From positions 17,817 through 81,816 of IMG/VR virus record IMGVR_UViG_3300047496_000213: 64,000 bases of DNA; one strand, written 5' to 3'. The position numbers were made by a program, and so were the translations under genes. Shown in pieces: positions 50,172 to 58,313 of this stretch. How positions within the stretch are numbered: position 1 is the stretch's first letter; the number at the start of each line of letters is the position of its first letter. This stretch comes from a virus. The notes under the pieces are model-generated. The model did not search any database. It had not been told where the DNA came from and worked only from the letters and a program-made list of their open reading frames with translations.

Positions 50172-50885
50172 ATGGAAAATAAAATGATTAAATGTTTAGT
50201 TGAGAATTGTTATAATAAAGTAAAAGTAAAAAATCTTTGTAAAAATCACTATTATTCTTTACGAAGAAAAAATAGCGACATATTTTCAGGAAAAATAAAA
50301 ATGTGCTCAATAGATGAATGTAGTAATCCAGTAGAGGCAAACAATATTTGTCGAAAACATTATGATAGATTTAAAAAATATGGAAAATATACTCTTTCGG
50401 AAACTACTATTCCTTTTGTAAAATCCCATCACCCTCTATATAACGTGTGGACTTATGTCAAAAAATCCGGTTGTTGCCAAAGATGGAATGATTTTACAAA
50501 TTTTTCTACTGATGTTGGTAATAACCCTAATAATACTAATAGCGAAGTAGTATATAGATTTGGAAGAAAAACCAAAGAAACTCCATTTGGTCCTGAAAAT
50601 TGGGAGTGGAAAACAAAAAGTTTAGGTTATGGTTTAACCGCCAAAGATTACAAATTATTGTATGAAAATCAAAACAAAGTATGTTGTATATGTAAACATC
50701 CGGAAACTGCGGTCTCCCGAAATGGAAAAATTAAAAAATTAGCAATAGATCATTGCCATATTACTGGAAAAGTTCGTGGACTTTTATGTTTTAACTGTAA
50801 TACTTCTTTAGGTTTTATCAAAGATGATAAAAATATTTTAGAAAGAATGATAGAATATATAAATTATTTTGGAGAAAATAAATGA
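50172..50885 (+). CDS. Endonuclease VII-like homing nuclease (237 aa)
   Basis: The N-terminal part has Cys/His fingers (CYNKVKVKNLCKNHYYSLRR and a second CSNPVEANNICRKHY). The C-terminal part has the endonuclease VII fold: CCICKHPE, AIDHCHITGKVRGLLCFNCN and LGFIKDD. It is inserted between gp22 and gp21 on the opposite strand, which fits a mobile element. It overlaps the next gene by ATGA. Confidence 0.8.
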   Translation: MENKMIKCLVENCYNKVKVKNLCKNHYYSLRRKNSDIFSGKIKMCSIDECSNPVEANNICRKHYDRFKKYGKYTLSETTIPFVKSHHPLYNVWTYVKKSGCCQRWNDFTNFSTDVGNNPNNTNSEVVYRFGRKTKETPFGPENWEWKTKSLGYGLTAKDYKLLYENQNKVCCICKHPETAVSRNGKIKKLAIDHCHITGKVRGLLCFNCNTSLGFIKDDKNILERMIEYINYFGENK

Positions 50886-51439
50886 ATTGTAGCATTGATG
50901 GTTGCGGAAATGTGGTAGTTAATATAGCTAATCAGTTATGCGGAAAGCACTACTCACAAATATATAGAAATGGAAAAATAAACACGCGAGGAAAAAAACA
51001 AGATAACCCGTTGTATGGTGCATGGAGTCGTGTTAAGACCGACTCATGTGAAAGATGGAGATATTTTTGGAATTTTGTGGATGATATTACTATACCACAA
51101 GATTATGAGAACTATATATTTAAGAAAAAAAACAAATCTTTGCCGTTTAGTCTGGAAAATTGGAGTTGGAAAAAAAGAGATTTTACGAAACTTGTAAGAA
51201 CTAAAAGAAAATATAATTACGATACAATGTATGGAGAACAAAACGGTTGCTGTGCTATTTGTCAAAAATATTTTAATGCTTTGATTTTAGATCACTGTCA
51301 TACGTCAGGTAATATTAGAAAATTACTCTGTAACGGTTGTAATACTTGTTTAGGAAAATTAAAAGAGGATGTTGAAATAATAAAATCTATGATTTCTTAT
51401 CTACAGATATGTAACGTAACAGATAAAGAGATTGGTTAG
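50882..51439 (+). CDS. Endonuclease VII-like homing nuclease (185 aa)
   Basis: It has one N-terminal finger (CGNVVVNIANQLCGKHY) and the core CCAICQKYF, ILDHCHTSGNIRKLLCNGCN and LGKLKED. It is a shorter paralogue of the preceding gene, coupled by ATGA. Tandem copies at one site suggest duplication or successive invasion. Confidence 0.8.
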   Translation: MNCSIDGCGNVVVNIANQLCGKHYSQIYRNGKINTRGKKQDNPLYGAWSRVKTDSCERWRYFWNFVDDITIPQDYENYIFKKKNKSLPFSLENWSWKKRDFTKLVRTKRKYNYDTMYGEQNGCCAICQKYFNALILDHCHTSGNIRKLLCNGCNTCLGKLKEDVEIIKSMISYLQICNVTDKEIG

Positions 51440-51498
51440 TTGAAATGTTCAAAAATTAGTTATGACTTTAAATTCTATGGAATTAGATTAAAAAATCT

Positions 51499-53076
51499 CT
51501 AGTCCCTAACGAAATTAGAAAATATTTTACTGAACAATCCAGCGTAAGTTTTGCCATCAGTGCAAAATCTTATCAATTCAAGCCTTTGAGTATTTCTTTG
51601 CTGATTGAAAAGCATGACTCCCACTAACTCTTTATTATTGAACGCACCATACGCGTATTTTACGGTGGCCGGTTTTCCCTGAATGTGATAAATCTCACAA
51701 AAATCTTGTCCTTCACGATTGTTTATTTTGCGTATAGAAAGTTTTCGTGCACCAACCCCTCTTTCAGACCTTCCGCACACATTAAGTATTTTTCGTTTTA
51801 TACTGTCCGCGCGATTATTCCATTCGTCCTCGTTGATCATCAGCAATCGTACACCTGCTTCATTGCACATCTTCCACTTATTGTAGTGGTAATCGTTCTC
51901 TTTCTTCTTGTCAGAATGCCAATAGAGTCCGTTGAATTCTATTGCTAGATTGTGCTCTGGAAGATAGAAATCTAATTCCAATGGTTTTATTAATGTTCTG
52001 TCGCGTTCTATAAATTGTATATTATTTTCAGTTAAGAATACCGCAATTTCACGCTCGTAAGAGCTTGATTTATATTCAAAATTTATGTCCAAATTATTAA
52101 TATAATTACCGATAGTAGAGGTGCTGACCTGCAATTCCTTAGCAGCGGTAGACATTGATCGATGTTCCATAAAAATTTTGAATTTTTGCTTGTCAGATAA
52201 TATTTCTCTAGCCAGAGGGGATAGCTGTATTTGCGAAATATTAGAAACACCATATCTTACGATACATGTCTGTTTTCCAGATTCAGATATCTTCTCTTTA
52301 ATATTTGAATTCATACTTGGAGTGTGAAATCCATATCGTTCTATATTTGTTTTTTTAATTTCTTCTCTAATTTCTGATAATGACAACGTGTAATTTGTCC
52401 CATATTTTTCATTATTAGTAGATATTCTTTTATTTTTTACTTGTTCTGATGATCCAACATAATCCGTTCCATATTTTTCATTATTGGTTTTTTGTAGTTT
52501 ACTAATTATTTCAGGGCATCGCAATGGTATCTTATTTCCATAGAGTTTAATCATAGTTTCATCTCGTTTCCTGAATCCTTTTTTATAATCTTCTGATGAA
52601 GGTCGATTTATACTTAAAGGATGAGAGATATATCCTGTATTTTTTGTGTATGTATCTTGTTTTTTTTGTAGTAATACTTTCCATTCTGCTTCTGATAAAT
52701 TATCGAAATAATTCTTACGATGCTTTACATTATCAGAAATACTGCATTGACAATTTTTCGTGCAGTAGGAACTATATCCATCTGTAATTCCACTAAATTT
52801 TTTGAAATTGCCGTTATCACAAGAAATTGGTTTGTTTTTAGTATAAAGCTGGTAAATTTTTTCGTTAATTGACAAGGATGTGTTATCAATAGAATTTATG
52901 AAATCTTTAAATTCTTTATATCGTGTTAAATATACAGCAACATAGAATAGTTTTTCATCAAGAGAGAATTCTCTCTTAGTATTCTTTCGCTTATATTTTT
53001 CAAACAAGAAATCAATATGTTTTTGATGATCAATTAATTTAATTTGGCTCAGCAATATCTTCTTGACAATCTCCAT
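51499..53076 (-). CDS. Hef-like homing endonuclease, C-terminally shortened (525 aa)
   Basis: A cysteine-bearing N-terminal region is followed by DUF7487-type repeats (NNEKYGTDY, NNEKYGTNY, NIERYGFHT), a HTH (STAAKELQVSTSTIGNY) and the Vsr-type nuclease (KPLELDFYLPEHNLAIEFNG, LYWHSD). It then stops inside the GNAT-like region at KIFSNFVRD, about 120 residues short of the 701-aa relative. The nuclease core is complete, so activity is possible. Confidence 0.75.
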   Translation of the reverse strand: MEIVKKILLSQIKLIDHQKHIDFLFEKYKRKNTKREFSLDEKLFYVAVYLTRYKEFKDFINSIDNTSLSINEKIYQLYTKNKPISCDNGNFKKFSGITDGYSSYCTKNCQCSISDNVKHRKNYFDNLSEAEWKVLLQKKQDTYTKNTGYISHPLSINRPSSEDYKKGFRKRDETMIKLYGNKIPLRCPEIISKLQKTNNEKYGTDYVGSSEQVKNKRISTNNEKYGTNYTLSLSEIREEIKKTNIERYGFHTPSMNSNIKEKISESGKQTCIVRYGVSNISQIQLSPLAREILSDKQKFKIFMEHRSMSTAAKELQVSTSTIGNYINNLDINFEYKSSSYEREIAVFLTENNIQFIERDRTLIKPLELDFYLPEHNLAIEFNGLYWHSDKKKENDYHYNKWKMCNEAGVRLLMINEDEWNNRADSIKRKILNVCGRSERGVGARKLSIRKINNREGQDFCEIYHIQGKPATVKYAYGAFNNKELVGVMLFNQQRNTQRLELIRFCTDGKTYAGLFSKIFSNFVRD

Positions 53077-53108
53077 ATTTCAGATCTTACTAAAAAAGAT
53101 AAAAATAA

Positions 53109-53744
53109 TCAATATTTTAGGTTATTAATCCAATTTAATAATTCTTCTTTGAGATACTTTTGGGCTTTGGGATCGTGAATAACCGATCTTGCCAAGTCTT
53201 CAATGACATGTCCACGACGACTGTTAAGTGATTCGTAAGTAGGTTTAGGATAAGCATTGGGGGCTGACGGCCTAGCCACAATATCCACTGTAATGATTTC
53301 AAAGGAATCTACAGTTCCATCATCATTTACGTTTCCCGATCCTCGTGAAGATACACCAAGCTTTACTTCATTTTCTATAAAAGTTCTTGCAATTTCACCT
53401 AATGGTGTCGGAAGAATCTGTAGTTTTCCCATACCGGAATTACCATCCATCCACATCTTAGTAATTTTGTGGGCGACTCTATCCAAATTTATAGTCAACT
53501 CTTCAGGATGATCTAGTTCTCCAAGGACACTTTCGCCTTTTCTAATAATTTCATTGATATTTTCTACTGCATTAGTTATTTCTTTTACTGGGTAGATTCT
53601 TTGATTAAGATTTTTAATACCACCCTGAATAAAAATTCCAGAAAGAAATAGCTTTTTCTTTTTTAAATCACCTTCACCTTCAGTGATGCGTTCAATCTGT
53701 ATACCAGCTTCATCAAAGGTTAATCTCTCGTTTAGAATAATCAT
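53109..53744 (-). CDS. 21: Prohead protease, gp21-like (211 aa)
   Basis: GELDHPEELTINLDRVAHKI with His79 and GVSSRGSG with a nucleophilic Ser (132 or 133) are the catalytic signatures of the gp21 serine protease. It matures the head by cutting scaffold and capsid precursors after L/I-x-E. The same rule fits the shared leader of the cargo genes. It lies in T4 order upstream of gp22. ACTGGAGA precedes the ATG. Confidence 0.9.
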   Translation of the reverse strand: MIILNERLTFDEAGIQIERITEGEGDLKKKKLFLSGIFIQGGIKNLNQRIYPVKEITNAVENINEIIRKGESVLGELDHPEELTINLDRVAHKITKMWMDGNSGMGKLQILPTPLGEIARTFIENEVKLGVSSRGSGNVNDDGTVDSFEIITVDIVARPSAPNAYPKPTYESLNSRRGHVIEDLARSVIHDPKAQKYLKEELLNWINNLKY

Positions 53745-53796
53745 TATAATTCTCCAGTATAGGTTTCACGCCTACTCTTGTATATTTAGCAAAGAA

Positions 53797-53804
53797 CATA
53801 AATA
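53797..53804 (+). promoter_or_regulatory. T4-late-like promoter box
   Basis: CATAAATA, 4 nt before ATG 53809, with AAGG between. Confidence 0.5.
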
Positions 53805-53808
53805 AAGG

Positions 53809-54195
53809 ATGAGAAAGTGGATTAATCTTGTTGAAAGCCTTAAAGAAGCCAAATAAAATGGAGGCGTATATTACAATCTATCGCGATCAGAATTCTTAAA
53901 AATGATATATAAAGAAGATATTCGTGGCGTAGCTTATAGAAATGAAGTATTTGTCGCCCCAGCTTACGAATTTAATCATTGGTAAATACGCCCAAAAAGT
54001 GGAATTCCACAACTCTATGGTGAAGATGGACATGGCGGCCCGTATGGGTTTGATTTTTATGCTACGACCAAAGAACGAAAATCAGAAGCAGACGATGATT
54101 GGATATATGGCACTCCAATAGAAATAGGAGATATTATTATTTGGGTCAGTGGTGATGATACTCCAAATAAAGAGTTTGATTATCTTACCAAATAG
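53809..54195 (+). pseudogene. Cargo-type gene interrupted by two in-frame TAA codons
   Basis: One continuous frame starts MRKWINLVESLKEAK, the shared leader, then TAA at 53854-53856. It continues NGGVYYNLSRSEFLKMIY ... APAYEFNHW, then a second TAA at 53983-53985, and goes on PQLYGEDGHGGPYGFDFYAT to TAG 54193. All three parts are in the same frame and look protein-like. TAA is used as a normal stop elsewhere, so this is most likely a nonsense-killed gene. Confidence 0.65.
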
Positions 54196-54199
54196 AGGA

Positions 54200-54227
54200 T
54201 TGACAGCATTCTTTTTTGTGGTAATGT
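54200..54227 (+). promoter_or_regulatory. Sigma70-like promoter
   Basis: TTGACA (54200-54205), a 16-nt spacer and TAATGT (54222-54227), followed by AAGGAG and ATG 54259. Confidence 0.55.
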
Positions 54228-54258
54228 AATTTCATAATCAATCGAAGGAGATAATCAC

Positions 54259-54714
54259 ATGGCCGTTCTCGGAATCAATTATTCGGACGTTTACAAGTCA
54301 GTTGTGATTAGGTTTTCTTCGGATGAGAAAATGGAGTTTGCAACGGGTAATCCCGTTGCTGATTTTGAATCGGCTATTGATTTTTTGTGTAAGGATGGTA
54401 ATGCGGCCGTTCTTTTCAGTTCGTCTGTTCATGATTTTGTCAGCGATATTCCCGGATATCGCTACGACGAAGATCATATGCTTGTGATCGATAATTCGAA
54501 GAGCTTCGAAACCGAAAGCGAAGCCGGGGATTGGATGGACAACTATTTGAAGGACGAAAACTGCAAGGACAACTATCGCTTTGCGTTCGCCGACAATTAT
54601 TGGGAAATGGTATACTACGAAGCCCAACAAGACGACGGTTGCTGCGGGTATTTTGATAAGAAAATCCTCGTTCAAGGCCGTCCCGCGTGGATCGGTTGTA
54701 ATTACGGCCATTAA
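54259..54714 (+). CDS. Unknown acidic protein (151 aa)
   Basis: A strong GAAGGAG site precedes the ATG. The protein is acidic and rich in Tyr and Asp (SDIPGYRYDEDHM, DNYRFAFADNYWEMVYYEA), with a cysteine pair near the end (GCCGYF). GC-rich codons contrast with the flanking pseudogene. No family recognised; its own promoter suggests early expression. Confidence 0.65.
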   Translation: MAVLGINYSDVYKSVVIRFSSDEKMEFATGNPVADFESAIDFLCKDGNAAVLFSSSVHDFVSDIPGYRYDEDHMLVIDNSKSFETESEAGDWMDNYLKDENCKDNYRFAFADNYWEMVYYEAQQDDGCCGYFDKKILVQGRPAWIGCNYGH

Positions 54715-54715
54715 G

Positions 54716-54931
54716 ATGTTGTTAGAATCTGACAAATTGTTTTCTGTTCATTGTGGAATGAAAGCAATACAATGGGAACGAGCTAAAGGCGAACTGCGCG
54801 CTATGGTAGCTTTACAAGGAATTCCATCAACTAATCCTGCGTGTCTTTCCGATGAAATAGAAAATTGGAAGGTTTTTCACGAAAAAGTTGAAGCGTTTAT
54901 CAAAGAGATGGAAGATGAAGCATTGGTTTAA
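54716..54931 (+). CDS. Unknown small protein (71 aa)
   Basis: It starts 1 nt after the stop of the preceding gene and is probably co-translated. It is a charged, helical protein (MKAIQWERAKGELRAMVALQ, FHEKVEAFIKEMEDEALV). A terminator follows. Confidence 0.6.
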   Translation: MLLESDKLFSVHCGMKAIQWERAKGELRAMVALQGIPSTNPACLSDEIENWKVFHEKVEAFIKEMEDEALV

Positions 54932-54941
54932 TAGACAATAA

Positions 54942-54965
54942 AAAAGCCGCCCGAAAGCGGCTTTT
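54942..54965. terminator. Bidirectional terminator
   Basis: AAAAGCCGC, CCGAAA loop, GCGGCTTTT. It lies between converging genes. Confidence 0.85.
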
Positions 54966-54988
54966 CTAATTGTTTTATGAAAGGTTAA

Positions 54989-56008
54989 TTACTTAACCTT
55001 GCCACCATTCTTACCGTCGATAACCGAACCGGTTACTTTTTCACCGGCACGTGTTCCTGGCTTGTTTAGTTCAGCTTTTGCGCTTCCTTCTTTCGAAATC
55101 TTCTCAAGCTTTGGTCCGTTATTATTACGAGCCTTGATTTTTACTGGCGTTACAGTTGGAGCCGTTTCGCGGGCAAAACCCTTGTGAATGGATTGCTTAG
55201 ACATATTTGGACTGCCGCCTTGACGAGCAGTGATATTCTTTTGAAGACCGATAGACTTGCCATTGTGAGTTGGTTTATCGGTAGAACCCGTTCCAACTCC
55301 TGTACCATCACTCATTGTGACTTTTACTTTTTCAAGTTCGTCAATGATAGATTCGGAAATATCGTCAAATTCATCATCTTCTGATCCGAAATTGTCGTCT
55401 TCTTCTGAATCTTCCATGTCATCGGCAACATCGTCTGCCATTTCCATGTCATCGTCTGCCATTTCCATGTCATCGTCTGCCATTTCCATGTCATCGTCTG
55501 CCATTTCCATGTCATCGTCTGCCATTTCGTCATCACCAAGGCCGCCATCGAGTTCAGCCATTTTGGCTTCAAATTCAGCCATAAGTTCTTCCATACGATC
55601 TACAGCTTGTTCCATACGATCCGCTGGATCGCCAGCATCATCTTCAAGATCATCATCTTCAAAACCTTCGTCATCACCGAGACCATCAAGTTCGTCTTCT
55701 TCACCAGCTTCCATGTCTTCGTCGCCAGCTTCCATGTCACCGTCTTCGAATTCACTTTCAGCATCGGCAAATTCATCGCCCGCATCAGCATCATCGTCTT
55801 CAAGATCAGATAAATCTTCTTCGGTGAAGTAAGATTCCGTAGTGATTTCATCACTCCAGTTTTCGTCCAGAACGTAATCTTCTCCAGAACGATTGGATTC
55901 ATGAATCTGACGAGCACGTTCCACAATGAACTTGTGGAAAAGCTCTTCGGCCGCAGTTGTGTTCTCATTGAGAAGTTCGATAAAAGCACGCTCTAAAAGT
56001 GAACGCAT
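54989..56008 (-). CDS. Acidic prohead core protein, gp67/gp68-like (339 aa)
   Basis: The N-terminus (LLERAFIELLNENTTAAEEL, FHKFIVERARQI) resembles small prohead core proteins of T4-like phages. A very acidic middle (about 50-210) includes tandem MADDDME units, and a basic Gly/Lys-rich tail ends the protein. The position between portal and protease fits T4 genes 67/68. It may fill the prohead core and be cut to acidic peptides. Confidence 0.6.
   Translation of the reverse strand: MRSLLERAFIELLNENTTAAEELFHKFIVERARQIHESNRSGEDYVLDENWSDEITTESYFTEEDLSDLEDDDADAGDEFADAESEFEDGDMEAGDEDMEAGEEDELDGLGDDEGFEDDDLEDDAGDPADRMEQAVDRMEELMAEFEAKMAELDGGLGDDEMADDDMEMADDDMEMADDDMEMADDDMEMADDVADDMEDSEEDDNFGSEDDEFDDISESIIDELEKVKVTMSDGTGVGTGSTDKPTHNGKSIGLQKNITARQGGSPNMSKQSIHKGFARETAPTVTPVKIKARNNNGPKLEKISKEGSAKAELNKPGTRAGEKVTGSVIDGKNGGKVK
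55431..55525 (-). repeat. 21-bp tandem repeat in the prohead core gene
   Basis: About four copies of a 21-bp unit (plus-strand GCCATTTCCATGTCATCGTC plus T) encode MADDDME. Copies are nearly identical, so copy number may vary between isolates. Confidence 0.85.
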
Positions 56009-56139
56009 GATGGTAATCTCCCTAATAAAGTTGTCGCGTGTTGCTCAAACACCTGATTATATTTAGTAAAAATGTTTCTTGACATGATTATAAGCTCAAA
56101 AATATGGCTTTTTAGTATGGTTTTATGGTAAATAAGACT

Positions 56140-56217
56140 ATGAGAACAAAATGGAACAAAGAAAAGTTTGTTGAAAAAAGCAATCTAGTTCATTCCTCGG
56201 ACGATAATATTCCATAA
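56140..56217 (+). pseudogene. N-terminal remnant of a homing endonuclease
   Basis: MRTKWNKEKFVEKSNLVHSS has the typical start of a phage homing-nuclease family (K-W-x-K-E-K-F-h-E-x-x-x-x-V-H), then runs into a stop. The body is gone. It lies where the ART-like remnant on the other strand ends. Confidence 0.4.
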
Positions 56218-56364
56218 TTTCTTCGGTTTTTCGAACATCATCATCTTGAATATTCACATATCCATTTTTTTGAGGTTTAAGGGTAAATCCAATTCTGAAC
56301 TTTTTCTACTTCCATGAAATAACCGAAGAGAGTTTTCATTTATTATTGAAATAAATTGACGCAT
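56165..56364 (-). pseudogene. Truncated ART-like cargo gene
   Basis: ATG 56364 gives MRQFISIINENSLRLFHGSR, i.e. the shared leader plus the FHGS element of ART-like proteins. The frame is lost near a run of seven A. In the next frame GFTLKPQKNGYVNIQDD and EEIMEYYRPRNELD follow, matching the expected continuation, before the gene breaks off. A TATAAATA box precedes it. The surrounding 56009-56405 stretch has no other gene that I can support. Confidence 0.55.
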
Positions 56365-56369
56365 TATCG

Positions 56370-56377
56370 TATTTATA
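56370..56377 (-). promoter_or_regulatory. T4-late-like promoter box
   Basis: Exact TATAAATA on the minus strand, 5 nt before the pseudogene ATG 56364. Confidence 0.5.
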
Positions 56378-56405
56378 ATTTACAAAACCAAAAACGCGCT
56401 TAAAT

Positions 56406-57038
56406 TCACGCATGGATATATTTATACTGACCTGCAAACTGACACCAAATTTCAACATTGACCAAGTGCTTATGCAATTCTTTTACGTTTCTTACTGTGA
56501 TCGCCCAATCATGATTACCTAATGCTATGGCGGCATCTCTGGCTAATGCTTGGGCTTCATTGAAAACCGGTAATTCAGAATGAGCCAAGGCATATTTCTG
56601 CGAGGCTTCTTTCCAACCGTTCACATAATCAGAAAAAATAATAGATTTTCCGTCTTTGATTGCACAATTAAAATTATTGCGAATGTTTACTTCCACCCTT
56701 TCTGTAAAAGATTTTCCCTGCCAATCTGGCTCATTCATGCAACCCAAAATACGATTGGTTTTTTCCGTCATGGTATTAAATCCACATCTACTATTGATTG
56801 GATTGGCGGCCATTCTGTTGGTTAAATCGCCAACTTGTTCACACATCCAAGTATACTGCCCTAATGCATAGAATAATTCAGGATTCGTCCTCATAGAATT
56901 ACCCATCATTTCCGGCTTTACTCTTTGAAGTTTGGCTAATTTTTCAAAATCATCTATTGCTTTTTTCTGAATTTCGCCTTCCATACTAAAAATATTTAGT
57001 TGAATAGCGTTTTCTATTAGAGTAATGTATTGGCGCAT
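56406..57038 (-). CDS. Leader-bearing protein of unknown fold (210 aa)
   Basis: MRQYITLIEN gives an L-I-E cleavage site. The rest is mostly helical, with NPELFYALGQYTWMCEQVGD and three widely spaced cysteines, and matches nothing I recognise. A CATAAATA box is 5 nt before the ATG. I group it with the capsid-targeted candidates by its leader alone. Confidence 0.6.
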   Translation of the reverse strand: MRQYITLIENAIQLNIFSMEGEIQKKAIDDFEKLAKLQRVKPEMMGNSMRTNPELFYALGQYTWMCEQVGDLTNRMAANPINSRCGFNTMTEKTNRILGCMNEPDWQGKSFTERVEVNIRNNFNCAIKDGKSIIFSDYVNGWKEASQKYALAHSELPVFNEAQALARDAAIALGNHDWAITVRNVKELHKHLVNVEIWCQFAGQYKYIHA

Positions 57039-57042
57039 CTCA

Positions 57043-57050
57043 TATTTATG
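57043..57050 (-). promoter_or_regulatory. T4-late-like promoter box
   Basis: CATAAATA on the minus strand, 4 nt before ATG 57038. Confidence 0.5.
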
Positions 57051-57080
57051 AATTAGGTTGACAGCAGATATAATTTGGGC

Positions 57081-57215
57081 GTGTTTTTCGCCTATGTATC
57101 AAACTTCAAGTTCACATCAGAGGCCACTGGAACTGTTCCACGTTGGGCAGCATGTTTGGGCTGGCCTTTGTGGCTATCTATCAAGTTGATTCGATTTATT
57201 TCTACTATGCGTTAA
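57081..57215 (+). CDS. Possible small membrane protein (44 aa)
   Basis: From GTG 57081 the frame reads FFAYVSNFKFTSEATGTVPR followed by WAACLGWPLWLSIKLIRFI, a plausible single-span membrane protein. TATAAT at 57070 lies 6 nt upstream, so a leaderless GTG start is possible. It overlaps the end of the convergent GNAT gene by 4 nt. Confidence 0.35.
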   Translation: MFFAYVSNFKFTSEATGTVPRWAACLGWPLWLSIKLIRFISTMR

Positions 57216-57649
57216 CGACGTAAGTCGGATATCATTAAAGGTCCGCCGTGCGAAGTCGCATGTAAGACCTTGAAACCCCATGACTCATACCATTTAACTA
57301 GATAAAAATCGTTACGTTGGCTTTCTTCTGTGTCAGCAATCAAAAGAATCGCCTCGGCGCCGTAAGCATCAGATTCGCTTATAAAAGTCTCCAAAAGATG
57401 AGCACCGAAACCTTGTCCCTGATACTCTTCCTCGACATTTATATTGTTGAGGAATGCTATCCGACTATAAGTTTCTTTTAATTGTTCAACCAGTTCTGGT
57501 TCATTAATATGATGACGATACGAAAGCCAGTTGTCTAACTGTTCTTCTCCGCTATCAACTACGTATCCTTCAACTGATCCTTCATTAATAGAATAATCAA
57601 TCTCTCGGAAATAATTTACTGATTCGACTAATTTAATCCATTGACGCAT
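57212..57649 (-). CDS. GNAT acetyltransferase with capsid-targeting-like leader (145 aa)
   Basis: The leader MRQWIKLVES offers L-V-E cleavage. The GNAT core is clear: IAFLNNINVEEEYQGQGFG with the acetyl-CoA loop Q-G-Q-G-F-G-A (about 90-96), then ILLIADTEE and the final YESWGFKVL. It would transfer an acetyl group to an unknown host or phage target. An acetyltransferase behind a head-targeting leader is unusual. The start is ATG 57649; the preceding TTGATGCGT equals the context at 26923. Confidence 0.7.
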   Translation of the reverse strand: MRQWIKLVESVNYFREIDYSINEGSVEGYVVDSGEEQLDNWLSYRHHINEPELVEQLKETYSRIAFLNNINVEEEYQGQGFGAHLLETFISESDAYGAEAILLIADTEESQRNDFYLVKWYESWGFKVLHATSHGGPLMISDLRR

Positions 57650-57653
57650 CAAT

Positions 57654-57661
57654 TATTTATG
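57654..57661 (-). promoter_or_regulatory. T4-late-like promoter box
   Basis: CATAAATA on the minus strand, 4 nt before ATG 57649. Confidence 0.5.
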
Positions 57662-57696
57662 TTAATATACTTTCATAAGCAGCAAGGAGATATCTC

Positions 57697-57996
57697 ATGA
57701 CCGATATGACCGTTGCCAATACCATTCGTCAACAACTTGGTGGCAATCGTTTTTGCTTTATGACCGGCGCGAAACATTGGGTTGGAGATGATAACTCCGT
57801 CAGTTTCCAACTTCCGAAGGCAAACAAGGGCATCAAAGCTGTCACGATTATTTTGAACGCTCATGACTATTACGATGTCCTGTTCTTCAATCGGAAGAAT
57901 TTCAACATCGTGACCATCGCGGAAGTTACGGACGTTTCGTGTGATGATCTTCAATCTGTTTTCACGGCCAATACCGGCCTTTATACTCATCTGTAA
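57697..57996 (+). CDS. Conserved small phage/plasmid protein (99 aa)
   Basis: IRQQLGGNRFCFMTGAKHWV, SVSFQLPK, a central YYDVLFFN strand and the ending FTANTGLYTHL match a widespread family of uncharacterised proteins in phages and plasmids of Proteobacteria. The AAGGAG site is strong. Codons are GC-rich relative to neighbours. Confidence 0.75.
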   Translation: MTDMTVANTIRQQLGGNRFCFMTGAKHWVGDDNSVSFQLPKANKGIKAVTIILNAHDYYDVLFFNRKNFNIVTIAEVTDVSCDDLQSVFTANTGLYTHL

Positions 57997-58085
57997 GGAG
58001 AACTATATTCCCTGGAAAAAATAAAAAGAGAATTTTCAGACTTTCTCATGAACCAGAATATGATGAGTTAGGCCGAAGAATTCGG

Positions 58086-58289
58086 TTGAAGCATCCACCA
58101 GAATTTAAAGAAAGACTGGCGGAATCTCAAAATTGGCGTTGCTGCCATTGTGGCGAACGCTTAAACGAACCTTTTGTTCAAGAAAATTTCGCTACTCTGG
58201 AACATGTCGTTCGTTTCAGAGACGGTGGTGCTGATGATGAAACCAATATGGCAGTCGCTCATAAAAAATGTAATGAAATTTACGGTTGA
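58086..58289 (+). CDS. Small HNH protein with unclear start (67 aa minimum)
   Basis: WRCCHCGERL, TLEHVVRFRDGG and NMAVAHKKCNEIYG give a complete small HNH motif. TTG 58086 is the nearest canonical-type start, but the frame is open back to about 58005, encoding KNKKRIFRLSHEPEYDELG-like residues just after an AAGGAG site at 57995-58000. A rare start such as ATA 58005 is possible. Usually such short HNH proteins are homing-type or restriction-like. Confidence 0.55.
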   Translation: MKHPPEFKERLAESQNWRCCHCGERLNEPFVQENFATLEHVVRFRDGGADDETNMAVAHKKCNEIYG

Positions 58290-58313
58290 CATTTTCTCTT
58301 CCTTTTATTAAAC
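58286..58313 (+). promoter_or_regulatory. Sigma70-like promoter
   Basis: TTGACA (58286-58291) overlaps the HNH stop codon. TTAAAC follows after 16 nt (58308-58313). Confidence 0.45.

Noticed and set aside
53809-54195. Recoding of TAA as a sense codon across the genome
   Set aside because: Many well-supported genes in the window end in TAA at conserved positions, including overlapping TAATG junctions, so a genome-wide reassignment is not credible.
55317-55832. Plus-strand Ser-rich open frame opposite the acidic protein
   Set aside because: It is the antisense shadow of Asp/Glu/Met repeats; the minus-strand gene has a ribosome site, a terminator and the expected position in the head cluster.
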